Notes under the pieces: generated by a model | Seen by the model: the letters and a program-made list of their open reading frames with translations, nothing else | What the model was told of the DNA's origin: nothing | Database searches by the model: none | Made by a program: the position numbers and the translations under genes | In this document: positions 51,917-60,404 of the stretch, in pieces | How positions within the stretch are numbered: position 1 is the stretch's first letter | Layout of the letters: every line of letters starts with the position of its first letter | NCBI GenBank assembly: GCA_002427735.1 | Contig: DIYP01000007.1 | Span: forward strand, 124,001 to 188,000 | Source of the DNA: Flavobacteriales bacterium UBA6051 | GTDB taxonomy: Bacteria > Bacteroidota > Bacteroidia > Flavobacteriales_D > Crocinitomicaceae | Reading direction: 5' to 3' | Length of the DNA: 64,000 bases

Positions 51917-51939
51917 AGGGGAGCTTGCTCCCCTTTTTT
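51917..51939 (+). terminator. Terminator/attenuator hairpin abutting the TonB receptor ATG
   Basis: AGGGGAGC (51917-51924) and GCTCCCCT (51927-51934) form a stem of 7-8 bp with a very small loop, followed by TTTTT. The ATG of the next gene (51940) comes immediately after the T-run. It could be a partial terminator or a structure hiding the ribosome-binding region. Confidence 0.8.
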
Positions 51940-53895
51940 ATGCGTTGCTGTTTATTCATATTGTTTTTTATCCCTGCCTGGGTGTTTTCACAAAAGGATA
52001 CTATTCAGAATATCCAGGAGGTTCGTGCGAGCGATTTCGCGCGGATACCAAGAAAATTGAATTCATCCATAACGCAAGAAGATATTCTTGAAACAAATCC
52101 GACAGATGTTGGCGATATAATAAGAAAAATCTCTGGTGCAAATATCAAATCGTATGGAGGGCTTGGTGGCTTGAAAACGGTTTCAATGAGAAGTCTTGGA
52201 GCTAGTCATACAGTTCTTGCCATGGATGGTTTTAGCTTACCTCAGTTGCAAACTGGACAGGTCAATTTGGGACAAATGCAAGTTGATAATTTGCTGAGTG
52301 TGACAGCTGCCAATGATAATTCGTTGAATACAGCTCTGCCCGTTTCTATGCAGGTTTCAGGAAGCTCTGTTTTGATTCGGACTTTTGAGAATACTTTTTT
52401 AGCGGCAGAAGATACACTTGCTATCAGGGCGAATGCGAAATATGGCTCATTTGGTAGGTTAGATGGTTATCTGGCTGCAAAGTATCAACCCGGAAAACTA
52501 ATGGTCAGCCTTTTTGCTGGTTCTCGACAAGCACAGGGCCGATACCCGTATAGCTTAAAAAATGGGCTGCAGAATTTAACTGGTACTCGTGAAAACAATG
52601 ATTACAGAGATTTTAATTGGGGAACTGTCTTGGCGGCTAAATTCAATCGTTCAAGTGTTCGCATTGGTTATCGTCAGAAGGAAATCAAACAAGGCTTGCC
52701 TGGGGCGGTCATTTTCTATAATCAAACACAAGATGAACGACTAACAACAGATGAAAAAAATGCATTCATGGATTACACCATTTGGGGAGAACGATTTTCA
52801 CTTAGAATGCATGCGAGTGGTCTGCTCCATAAATTGGAGTATCGGGATCCGGATTTCTTAAATGGAGCAGGGGGAATTAATACTGTTTATAACAACAGAA
52901 GCGCCAATGGTGGTGCAACAGCTCGTTTGTTTACTGAACATTTTACCTTCTTTGGCGGCATAGAACAGATTGCAGCGGATTTAACGGTAGATGATAGCCT
53001 TTTTGCCGCACCAGTAAGATTTCACAACTATGGCTTACTTGGTGCAATCTTTTGGTGGAAACGGATTAAAATCAAAGGACAACTTTCGTCTCAATATGTC
53101 AGTGAACGAAATAACAATGGAGAAAATGCTCCGGACCAGTTTCGTATAAATCCTTTTTTGTCAATTGAACTAGGAAAGTATAGAAAACACCTTAGACATC
53201 AAATCTGGTATAAGAATACCTTCCGAATGCCAAGTTTTAATGAACTATACTACAATAATGTGGGTAACAATGCGCTGCTTCCGGAGGATGCACACCAAGT
53301 GAATTATGGAATTTCGATTGTACCTGTTGAAAGAAAGTTAGATCTGCATATTCGTTCCAATGTCTTCTACAATGAAGTTAGAAATAAGATTGTGGCAATT
53401 CCTACGCAAAACTTATTCGTTTGGTCCATGCAAAATATAGGTACCGTTCGTGTTTACGGATTTGACGCAATGGTTGACGCTAAATGGAATATAACAAGCT
53501 ATTGGAAATCTGTCCTAACTGCTAACTATACGTATCAGCGAACGCTGGATTACACGGATGAAGATTCACCCACATATCGCAATCAGGTTGCCTATATTCC
53601 TTTACATACGGCAAACATGGATCTCGCTTTCTACTATAAGAAAACAGGACTTCGTGTTTCCAACTATTTTATCTCTGAACGATATACATTGAATGAAAAT
53701 GTACCTCAAAATAAGATAGATGGATTCATCATTACAGATGTGAGCATTTTCCATACATTTAAAATAGGCGAAAAACATCATTTAAGAGCGCAGGGAACGG
53801 TAAAGAATGTTTTCAATAACTCGTATGCGTATATTCGATCATTTGTAATGCCTGGAACAAACTTTTTAATATCAATGAGTTATGCGTTTAATTAG
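51940..53895 (+). CDS. btuB: TonB-dependent receptor, putative cobalamin transporter (BtuB-type)
   Basis: From the ATG at 51940 the protein has 651 residues; the TTG at 51925 lies within the hairpin and is rejected. It has a signal peptide (LFILFFIPAWVFSQ), a plug domain (about 45-140; SLGASHTVLAMDGFSLP) and a barrel ending FLISMSYAFN. There is no CarboxypepD domain, so it is the shorter BtuB-like form. The cobalamin riboswitch of the operon and the BtuG-like gene overlapping its end (14 bp) argue for B12 import through the outer membrane. Confidence 0.88.
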   Translation: MRCCLFILFFIPAWVFSQKDTIQNIQEVRASDFARIPRKLNSSITQEDILETNPTDVGDIIRKISGANIKSYGGLGGLKTVSMRSLGASHTVLAMDGFSLPQLQTGQVNLGQMQVDNLLSVTAANDNSLNTALPVSMQVSGSSVLIRTFENTFLAAEDTLAIRANAKYGSFGRLDGYLAAKYQPGKLMVSLFAGSRQAQGRYPYSLKNGLQNLTGTRENNDYRDFNWGTVLAAKFNRSSVRIGYRQKEIKQGLPGAVIFYNQTQDERLTTDEKNAFMDYTIWGERFSLRMHASGLLHKLEYRDPDFLNGAGGINTVYNNRSANGGATARLFTEHFTFFGGIEQIAADLTVDDSLFAAPVRFHNYGLLGAIFWWKRIKIKGQLSSQYVSERNNNGENAPDQFRINPFLSIELGKYRKHLRHQIWYKNTFRMPSFNELYYNNVGNNALLPEDAHQVNYGISIVPVERKLDLHIRSNVFYNEVRNKIVAIPTQNLFVWSMQNIGTVRVYGFDAMVDAKWNITSYWKSVLTANYTYQRTLDYTDEDSPTYRNQVAYIPLHTANMDLAFYYKKTGLRVSNYFISERYTLNENVPQNKIDGFIITDVSIFHTFKIGEKHHLRAQGTVKNVFNNSYAYIRSFVMPGTNFLISMSYAFN

Positions 53896-54934
53896 TGCAG
53901 TATTCATAATTGTTTTGCTTTTTTCATGTAAAAAAGAAGAGCCTATGCTGTGTGTTGATGAGACGCTTAATTCAGGAATGGCAGTGCTTTGTGAGGGGCT
54001 CTTTCAGCAAAATAATTCAAGTATTTCATGGGTAGATTTTTCCGATAATTCAGTGACAAATGAATTGTTTGTTGCAAAAACTGGTCGGCAACTTGGGGAT
54101 ACTGGAAATGATATGAAGCGCTATGGCGGTAAAGTTTATGTTGCCGTGAATATTTCAAGTACAATTGAAGTATTAGATGCGAACAGCTTTACATCGGTGA
54201 AGCAAATTGAAATGATTGATGGAGGAACTGCTAAACAACCGCGGTCAATTGCATTTTATGGTACCAATGTCTATGTAGCGTGTTTTGACGGATATGTTGA
54301 TGTGATTGATACGACAAGTTTGAATGTTCTTCAGCGCATTCAGGTAGGCACAAACCCTGAAGATTTAGCTGTTTCCAATGGAAAGCTCTATGTGTCAAAT
54401 TCGGGAGGCTTGAACGGTCCGGTAATGGACTCCACGGTTTCCGTTATTGATCTGACAACGCATACTGAACTTCAAAAAATTGTTGTTGGATTAAATCCAG
54501 GTGAGATTCAGGTTGATCAAGGGGGAGATGTATACGTTATTACACGGGGAAACTATGGCAGCATTCCTTCCAGAATGAAAAGAATTAACACGCAATTAGA
54601 TGTCCTCGAGGAGGAGTTTTCGTTTGATGTTTCGGGCATTTCGCCAATGAATGATAAATTCCTGGTGTCGTATTATGATTACTCAACAACCCAAAGCAGT
54701 GTTGGACTTTTTAATCCGCAGTCTGAGACCCTTGAAAACGCTTCATATTTGGATGTGTCTCCTGTAAACACATTGTACGGTGTGCATTATGATATCGGAA
54801 AAAATAAAATCTTTTTACTCGATGCAATGGGCTTCACAAATACGGGCTACGTACGTGAGTACGATGTGCTCGGAAGTTATATTATAAGTTATCATGTAGG
54901 GCTTAACCCTACCGAAATTTTGGTTTATGATTAA
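53882..54934 (+). CDS. btuG: BtuG-like surface beta-propeller lipoprotein (YncE/DUF5074-type)
   Basis: The 350-residue protein begins MRLISAVFIIVLLFSCKKEE, a lipoprotein signal with Cys near residue 16. It contains repeated propeller blades of the YncE type (GTNPEDLAVSNGKLYVSNSGG; VIDLTTHTELQKIVVGLNPGEI). In Bacteroides the BtuG lipoprotein of this fold sits on the BtuB receptor and binds B12 very tightly. The position right after the TonB receptor under a cobalamin riboswitch fits that role. The start overlaps the receptor's stop, so translation is coupled. The gene name is by analogy. Confidence 0.85.
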   Translation: MRLISAVFIIVLLFSCKKEEPMLCVDETLNSGMAVLCEGLFQQNNSSISWVDFSDNSVTNELFVAKTGRQLGDTGNDMKRYGGKVYVAVNISSTIEVLDANSFTSVKQIEMIDGGTAKQPRSIAFYGTNVYVACFDGYVDVIDTTSLNVLQRIQVGTNPEDLAVSNGKLYVSNSGGLNGPVMDSTVSVIDLTTHTELQKIVVGLNPGEIQVDQGGDVYVITRGNYGSIPSRMKRINTQLDVLEEEFSFDVSGISPMNDKFLVSYYDYSTTQSSVGLFNPQSETLENASYLDVSPVNTLYGVHYDIGKNKIFLLDAMGFTNTGYVREYDVLGSYIISYHVGLNPTEILVYD

Positions 54935-55871
54935 GTACATTATTCCGTTATTATTTGTGTGCGGGTTTGTTTCAGCACAGTCTTTCGCACCGCCTCCCGG
55001 GTTTCCTGGTTCAACGGCTATTCATAAGGATTCGTCTATTATCGTCAATTGGGCACAAAATGTTGTAGTTACCCGTGGCCCAATTAATATTTCAGATATG
55101 AGTTCGGCGTTGGTGTCTTATGGCGTTGATGCTGATGGAGAAGGAATAGCAGATGGAAGTCCTGTTTCTCTTGGAGATGGAGGCTCTGCATTAATCACTT
55201 TTTCGATGCCTATTGTTAATGGTCCGGGACCAGATTTTGCTGTGTTTGAGAATGGATTCGATAATCACTATATGGAGTTTGCGTTTGTAGAGGTGAGTTC
55301 TGATGGGATCAATTTTTTTCGATTTGAATCGATTAGTGAAGTGCAAACAACCACACAATTAGGTAATTTTTCTTTTTCAGATTGCTCCAGAATTTATAAT
55401 CTGGCAGGTAAGTACAAGATAAATTATGGCGTCCCTTTTGATTTAGAGGAACTGGCAGGAACTCCTGGGTTGAATGTTGATCAAGTAACGCATATTCGAT
55501 TAATTGATGTGGTGGGGAGTATTGATCCCCAATACGGTAGTTACGATAGTCAAGGAACAATTATCAACGATCCGTTCCCTACTATTTTTGATTCTGGAGG
55601 TTTTGATCTCGACGCGGTAGGGGTTATTAATCAGACATTGTCCTTGGATGAATCGACAATGGTAGTTCAAGTTTATCCCAATCCCGCGCGCGACTTTGTT
55701 CAAATTTCTACCAATGGCCCTTTCAACTATTCGTTGTTATCGCACAACGGAAAAGTTATCACTAGCGGAAACGCGTCGAATGAAATACTGCTGGATCTGT
55801 CTAACTACGCACCGGGAATTTACTTTTTAAAATTCGAAGGACAAAAAGCAGTTCGACTCATTAAATTCTAA
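54927..55871 (+). CDS. Secreted protein with T9SS type A sorting domain, last gene of the B12 operon
   Basis: The 314-residue protein has signal peptide MIKYIIPLLFVCGFVSAQ. A passenger (about 19-225) includes SLGDGGSALITFSMPIVNGPGPDFAVFENGF in two adjacent parts, and FVEVSSDGINFFRFES. A type A sorting domain follows (VVQVYPNPARDFVQIS, YAPGIYFLKFEG, RLIKF). The passenger resembles surface proteins found beside cobalamin receptors in Bacteroidetes, but I cannot name a family with certainty. It starts inside the end of the BtuG-like gene (8-bp overlap), so it is coupled. It likely presents B12 or a cobamide at the cell surface. Confidence 0.82.
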   Translation: MIKYIIPLLFVCGFVSAQSFAPPPGFPGSTAIHKDSSIIVNWAQNVVVTRGPINISDMSSALVSYGVDADGEGIADGSPVSLGDGGSALITFSMPIVNGPGPDFAVFENGFDNHYMEFAFVEVSSDGINFFRFESISEVQTTTQLGNFSFSDCSRIYNLAGKYKINYGVPFDLEELAGTPGLNVDQVTHIRLIDVVGSIDPQYGSYDSQGTIINDPFPTIFDSGGFDLDAVGVINQTLSLDESTMVVQVYPNPARDFVQISTNGPFNYSLLSHNGKVITSGNASNEILLDLSNYAPGIYFLKFEGQKAVRLIKF

Positions 55872-56488
55872 TTACACGAGGTTTCCATGACTTGGGTAAT
55901 TTCAGACAATTGCGCTTGGTCAAATTTTTTGTTATCCAGAATTAACTCCATTGTTTTTCCTTTTACCTTTTTTGTTCCCGCACCGTTAAAACGTTCGATA
56001 TCATAGGCAAAATTGAATCGAATTTCATCTGGACCTTCGTTTTGCGCAAAGTATGCAACATAATCGTTGATTTTCACCTTTATGAGAGGGATGCATATTG
56101 ATTCATACTTGACTGTTTCAACTTCTGCATGAATTCGTTCATTGGCTAAATGAAAATCTTCGATGGAAAGGTCTTCAAAACTCCAACCACTAACTACGTA
56201 TATAAAAATATGCAAAGCGTAAGCTTCATCTCTAAGCTGTTTTAATCTTGTCTTTTCTCCTTCTGTAAAATGATGCGTCCAATCATTTCCCAATTGAAAG
56301 TCAATATGGTCTCCCAGGCTTTCCGTTTCCCGTCGCAGGCGGGTACATTCATTTTCATCTTCTATACCGCTTATGAAGTCTTGAACCATTTGTTGGATTT
56401 GCTGGTTGATTTTAACGGTGTCCGGTCGTTCTGCTTGGACCGATAAGCTGAGCAAGGAAAACGGAATTAGCAGTAGGAGAAGTTTCAT
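55868..56488 (-). CDS. Secreted protein of unknown function
   Basis: From the ATG at 56488 the protein has 206 residues and signal peptide MKLLLLLIPFSLLSLSVQA; an upstream frame from a TTG is rejected. The body is charged with a helical first half and a beta-rich end (ETVKYESICIPLIKVKINDY). It contains four Cys residues. No family is recognised. It converges with the B12 operon, overlapping by 4 bp. Confidence 0.72.
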   Translation of the reverse strand: MKLLLLLIPFSLLSLSVQAERPDTVKINQQIQQMVQDFISGIEDENECTRLRRETESLGDHIDFQLGNDWTHHFTEGEKTRLKQLRDEAYALHIFIYVVSGWSFEDLSIEDFHLANERIHAEVETVKYESICIPLIKVKINDYVAYFAQNEGPDEIRFNFAYDIERFNGAGTKKVKGKTMELILDNKKFDQAQLSEITQVMETSCN

Positions 56489-56564
56489 ATCAATTCTTTT
56501 TGTCAATTTAAGTATTTGGGATTAATTCAAAACAATAAATTAGTGGTTAATTATCAATTGGAAC

Positions 56565-57149
56565 ATGGAACATCTTTCAGAGGAATTTTGGAGTGACCGC
56601 TATCGAACTGACAACACTGGTTGGGACATTGGTTTCCCTTCTCCACCTATTGCAAATTACATTGATCAGTTAGAAGATCAGGAGATTAGAATTCTGATTC
56701 CAGGATGCGGTAATGCATATGAAGCCGAATATTTGCATCAAAAAGGCTTCAAGAACGTTCATATTATTGATTTAAGTAATGCACCGTTAAAGGCTTTTTT
56801 AGAGCGTGTGAATGATTTTCCAGAACAACATGTGCATCAAGGAGATTTCTTTGATCATGAAGGCGAATATGATTTGATTTTGGAGCAGACCATGTTTTGT
56901 GCAATTGATCCAGAGCTAAGAAGTCAATATGCCGAAAAAGCATCAGGTTTACTTTCCAGCAATGGTAAACTTGCAGGTGTTTTGTTTGATGTTCGCTTTG
57001 AGTCTGGTCCGCCATATGGTGGAAGTAAAGAGGAGTATTTAAAGACATTTGGACCGTGTTTTTCATCGTTACAAATGGAACCCTGTCACAATTCCATTCC
57101 GCCCAGAATGGGAAGAGAGCTGTTTATTCTATTGTCTAAAAAACAATAG
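56565..57149 (+). CDS. SAM-dependent methyltransferase, TPMT family
   Basis: The 194-residue protein has an N-terminal FWSDRYRTDNTGWDIG typical of thiopurine-methyltransferase-like enzymes, motif I LIPGCGNAYEAEYL (44-57), a following HIIDLSNAPL, and the family-typical FCAIDPELR. It methylates a small thiol, halide or chalcogen compound with S-adenosylmethionine in the cytoplasm; the substrate cannot be read from sequence. The gene appears monocistronic. Confidence 0.9.
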   Translation: MEHLSEEFWSDRYRTDNTGWDIGFPSPPIANYIDQLEDQEIRILIPGCGNAYEAEYLHQKGFKNVHIIDLSNAPLKAFLERVNDFPEQHVHQGDFFDHEGEYDLILEQTMFCAIDPELRSQYAEKASGLLSSNGKLAGVLFDVRFESGPPYGGSKEEYLKTFGPCFSSLQMEPCHNSIPPRMGRELFILLSKKQ

Positions 57150-57222
57150 TTCCTGTTGAATAATCTTAATGCTTCAATTTTTGGAATGAAATTTGTTATT
57201 TTTTTGTTAATAAATTGACCAA

Positions 57223-57516
57223 ATGCGGCAACGAATTTCTTCTTTCTTCAGCTGGATACTTATCATAGCATTTGTTACAATTTATATTCCAATGAACCTT
57301 GAAAATTTTAGTTTTGACAAGGAACTGAGCGAAGAATTAGTAGATGCTGAAAATGATGAAGACGATACGCTTGAAGATTATGAGTTGCGATTGACATCTT
57401 TTTTTCAAAGTGAGGCATCTGGATCTTTTTTCTTCAATCAACAGGCAATATTCTCTTATCAATTTTCAATTAAAACAAATGATCAAAAAGTATTGATCAG
57501 GCCACCGCGTGCGTAA
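57223..57516 (+). CDS. Small single-pass membrane protein
   Basis: The 97-residue protein has one N-terminal membrane helix (SFFSWILIIAFVTIYIPMNL) and an acidic middle (ELSEELVDAENDEDDTLEDY). It is small and not matched to a named family. It precedes the SPFH lipoprotein gene by 55 bp and may be cotranscribed. The frame is supported by the membrane helix and by the downstream neighbour, not by homology. Confidence 0.55.
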   Translation: MRQRISSFFSWILIIAFVTIYIPMNLENFSFDKELSEELVDAENDEDDTLEDYELRLTSFFQSEASGSFFFNQQAIFSYQFSIKTNDQKVLIRPPRA

Positions 57517-57571
57517 TTTTCTTTTAGTAGTCAGATTAGGGAAACTTCCCGAAAACATTAAAAAAAACATT

Positions 57572-58357
57572 ATGAAAAGAAAATTTACTATCGTTGCGAT
57601 GGCAGCTATCGCATTATTCATATCGAGCTGTATGACCATTCAACCGGGTGAAGTAGGAGTGAAAGTTCGTCTGGGTGTAATGGAAGAAAAAGTGTACAAA
57701 CCTGGGCGCGTAAGAGTGCCGGTGAACACACGTTTGATCAGAGTCCCAACCAGAACAGTGAATAAAGAAATTAAGCTGAACTTACCATCGAAAGAAGGTT
57801 TGAATGTAAGTGCAGAGATTTCAATTCTTTATCACATTGAGGCAGAGATGGTTCCAGACATCATTCGCGAAATTGGAACGAACTACGAAGAGGTTGTCAT
57901 ATTGAGTGTATTTAGATCAGCTGCAGCTGACATCTGTGCTCAGTTTTATGCTAAGGATATGCACTCTGGTAAGCGCGGAGAAATTGAAAAACAAATTCTT
58001 GACAGGATGACAAATATCATCGGTGATCGCGGCTTTACAATTGAAACCGTTTTATTGAAGAGTATTAGTTTACCGCCTGGATTGTATACTGCAATTGAGG
58101 ATAAGCTGGAAGCTGAACAAGAAGCGCAACGAATGGAATTTGTCCTTCAGAAAGAGCGTTTAGAGGCAGACAGAAAGAAGATTGAAGCACTTGGTACGGC
58201 GGAGGCTCAAAAAATTCTTACAGAAGGACTCAATGAGTTAACGATAAAGTGGAGAAGTTTGGAGGTTCTGAAAGAACTTTCAGCATCACCCAATGCCAAA
58301 TTGATTATAACCGATGGCAAAACGCCTATGATCATCGGAAATGACGAAGGGAACTAA
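57572..58357 (+). CDS. SPFH/prohibitin-family lipoprotein
   Basis: From the ATG at 57572 the protein has 261 residues; the GTG-started frame at 57509 precedes the signal and is rejected. It starts with a lipoprotein signal (AALFISSC region, Cys20), then an SPFH (prohibitin-like) domain (about 25-200; PGEVGVKVRLG, GLNVSAEISILYHI), a coiled coil (about 195-230; KLEAEQEAQRMEF) and a C-terminal tail. Most SPFH proteins have a membrane helix; here a lipid anchor replaces it. It probably forms oligomers at a membrane face, perhaps affecting protein turnover. A bidirectional terminator follows. Confidence 0.88.
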   Translation: MKRKFTIVAMAAIALFISSCMTIQPGEVGVKVRLGVMEEKVYKPGRVRVPVNTRLIRVPTRTVNKEIKLNLPSKEGLNVSAEISILYHIEAEMVPDIIREIGTNYEEVVILSVFRSAAADICAQFYAKDMHSGKRGEIEKQILDRMTNIIGDRGFTIETVLLKSISLPPGLYTAIEDKLEAEQEAQRMEFVLQKERLEADRKKIEALGTAEAQKILTEGLNELTIKWRSLEVLKELSASPNAKLIITDGKTPMIIGNDEGN

Positions 58358-58365
58358 TAAGTGAT

Positions 58366-58402
58366 AAATAAAAAAGGCTGTCAAACGACAGCCTTTTTTA
58401 TT
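58366..58402. terminator. Bidirectional intrinsic terminator
   Basis: AAAAAGGCTGTC (58371-58382) pairs with GACAGCCTTTTT (58387-58398) around the loop AAAC. With A- and T-runs on the two sides it serves both the SPFH gene and the convergent gene ending at 58403. Confidence 0.92.
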
Positions 58403-59101
58403 TTAATGTCCTGTGTTCTTCTTGAAACGTTTATTTCCGTGCGCCCACTTGTGCTTGCGACGCCCAAAGTCACCATTCTTATTTTTCCCTTCTCCCCAAC
58501 GAAAGACAATTCCTGCAGAGTGCTGGAAATAATTGGTATGAAAGCTTGAGTTCCAGAATCCTGGCCAAAGACCAAGCTTACCGTTTGTATGAACTTGCAG
58601 TCCAATCATTCGATGCATCCAAATATTAAATCCAAAACCAAGGTTTAACGTCGGAACATGCTGCGCTACAGCTGCATTAGAGCGATATGTATACCCAACA
58701 CCAAATGTAAAATAAGGTTCTATCCAACGTGCTCTGGGCGCATAGAGATTATAAAAGCTGTATTTACCATTGACATCAAAACAGCCAAATATTCCTGTAA
58801 GTCCGGTAGTGTCATTTACTCGTTTTCCAGGCAAATAAGGTGTATATGCAGCAGAAGCTTCAATACTCCAGCCATATTTCAAGTAGCGATCCAACGATAA
58901 TCGAGTAGGGTAATATTGATAATTCCAAGAAGAGGCCACATTGAAAAGATCTCCCAATTGATTTCCGTCATCTTCAATCACCATCCAATTTACGCCTATC
59001 ATCCACTTGTAAGGCTTAAATACCTTAATGGTCTTGTAGGGTTGTGCAAACGATACTGCTGAAATGATGATAAATGAAAAAAGAAGTATTAATTGTCTCA
59101 T
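58403..59101 (-). CDS. Outer-membrane beta-barrel-like protein
   Basis: The 232-residue protein has signal peptide MRQLILLFSFIIISAVSFAQ and alternating amphipathic strands with many Tyr, Trp and Phe residues (YFTFGVGYTYRSNAAVA, LNLGFGFNIWMHRMIGLQVHTN in two parts), consistent with a small outer-membrane barrel. The C-terminus is basic and Lys/Arg/His-rich (RRKHKWAHGNKRFKKNTGH). A minus-strand TATATTTG (59125-59118) is a candidate -7 box. Its function is unknown. Confidence 0.8.
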   Translation of the reverse strand: MRQLILLFSFIIISAVSFAQPYKTIKVFKPYKWMIGVNWMVIEDDGNQLGDLFNVASSWNYQYYPTRLSLDRYLKYGWSIEASAAYTPYLPGKRVNDTTGLTGIFGCFDVNGKYSFYNLYAPRARWIEPYFTFGVGYTYRSNAAVAQHVPTLNLGFGFNIWMHRMIGLQVHTNGKLGLWPGFWNSSFHTNYFQHSAGIVFRWGEGKNKNGDFGRRKHKWAHGNKRFKKNTGH

Positions 59102-59151
59102 TAAACCCGATTATATTCAAATATAAGTCAAAAACGACAGAAAATTACACC

Positions 59152-59748
59152 TCAATGTCCAATCGGTGTTTTCTCACCTGCAAGAATCATAACATCGAGT
59201 TTATTCTCTTTCGGTGGTATTGGACATGAATATCTGTACGAGTAAGCACAATATGGATTGTAAAGAAGGTTGAAGTCCAGAAGCATTGTACCCTCATCAG
59301 GTATTCGTGCATCAAGGTATCTTCCACCACCATAAGTGCTTTGACCAGAAGTTTTGTCACGCATTGGAATAAACAAATAATCTCGGTATTTGTCTTTTTT
59401 AATGAGTTCTAAATTTTGATAGACTTCTAGTCTACAAAGGGTATCGTTAATCGTGAATTCTACAAAACCATACCTACGATAAAGTGGTGTTCTATCCGTT
59501 GAAGTAGGCATTTCAAAGCGTTTTCCTCTTTTCTTGATGAACTTCGCTGTGATTTGATAATTTGGGTCAAATGGGAAATAATCTAGGCCCTCAAACTCTT
59601 CGATCTCCTTTTCGGTAAGAACATGTTGAGCAGTATCTTTTAGTGAACTCAAATGTTCACTTCTTTGTGATTCTATTTCCAATGACGAGAGCTGAGCGCT
59701 TACGCCAAGAGAAAGAACCAAGAATATTGTTAGCAATAACTGTTTCAT
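59152..59748 (-). CDS. Secreted DUF1684 protein
   Basis: The 198-residue protein has signal peptide MKQLLLTIFLVLSLGVSAQ and the DUF1684 pattern: FIPMRDKTSGQSTYGGGRYLD, LDFNLLYNPYCAYS, and CPIPPKENKLDVMILAGEK. DUF1684 proteins are common in Bacteroidetes and Actinobacteria, with no established activity. It ends a cotranscribed run that begins with serC, and its start overlaps the yggS stop by 4 bp (ATGA). Confidence 0.92.
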   Translation of the reverse strand: MKQLLLTIFLVLSLGVSAQLSSLEIESQRSEHLSSLKDTAQHVLTEKEIEEFEGLDYFPFDPNYQITAKFIKKRGKRFEMPTSTDRTPLYRRYGFVEFTINDTLCRLEVYQNLELIKKDKYRDYLFIPMRDKTSGQSTYGGGRYLDARIPDEGTMLLDFNLLYNPYCAYSYRYSCPIPPKENKLDVMILAGEKTPIGH

Positions 59749-60404
59749 CTACTACCAAATATTGAACTTCCTATTCGAACCATTGTGCTACCTTCTTCAA
59801 TTGCTATGCCATAGTCGCCGCTCATTCCCATCGATATATGTCGAAAGCTATCATTGAATTTAAAATAATGACTTTTCAGTACATTGAAATAGTTCTCGAG
59901 TGTTCTGAATTCATCTCGGATTTGAGATTCGTCAGAAGTAAACGTTGCCATTCCCATTACACCAGCAATGGAGATGTTATACATTTCTAGGAATAATCCA
60001 GATTCCAAAATATCGCGTGCTTCTTCAAAAGAAAGACCAAACTTTGAATCTTCCGAGGCAATATGGAACTGCAATAAACAATCTATAGTACGGTTGTTTT
60101 TCTTTGCTTGTTTGTTCACCTCTTTTAATAGTTTAAGACTGTCAACGGCATGAACTAGCGATACGAATGGAGCAATGTACTTTACTTTATTCGTTTGAAG
60201 ATGACCAATCATGTGCCATTCGATATCTTTTGGCAGCTGTTCGTATTTTTCCGTTAGCTCTTGAACCTTGTTTTCGCCAAAAACGCGTTGTCCGGCATCA
60301 TAGGCTTCCTGTATGATGGAAACTGGTTTCGTTTTAGAAACGGCTACAAGTGTAACATGAGAAGGAATCGCTTCTCGAATTTCAGACAGGCGTTCTTTAA
60401 TCAT
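59745..60404 (-). CDS. yggS: YggS-family pyridoxal-phosphate-binding protein
   Basis: The 219-residue protein has the single-domain alanine-racemase-like TIM barrel. VAVSKTKPVS carries the PLP lysine, VFGENKVQEL, WHMIGHLQTNKVKY, and the C-terminal SMGMSGDYGIAIEEGSTMVRIGSSIFG in two conserved adjacent segments. YggS/PLPBP buffers free PLP and affects amino-acid balance. It overlaps the flanking genes by 4 bp on both sides (ATGA), so translation is coupled. Confidence 0.95.
   Translation of the reverse strand: MIKERLSEIREAIPSHVTLVAVSKTKPVSIIQEAYDAGQRVFGENKVQELTEKYEQLPKDIEWHMIGHLQTNKVKYIAPFVSLVHAVDSLKLLKEVNKQAKKNNRTIDCLLQFHIASEDSKFGLSFEEARDILESGLFLEMYNISIAGVMGMATFTSDESQIRDEFRTLENYFNVLKSHYFKFNDSFRHISMGMSGDYGIAIEEGSTMVRIGSSIFGSR

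Noticed and set aside
51925..51939. TTG start for the B12 TonB receptor
   Set aside because: The codon lies in the loop of the terminator hairpin and precedes a good signal peptide starting at the ATG 51940.
57509..57571. GTG start for the SPFH lipoprotein
   Set aside because: It adds 21 residues before the lipoprotein signal and overlaps the preceding gene's end.
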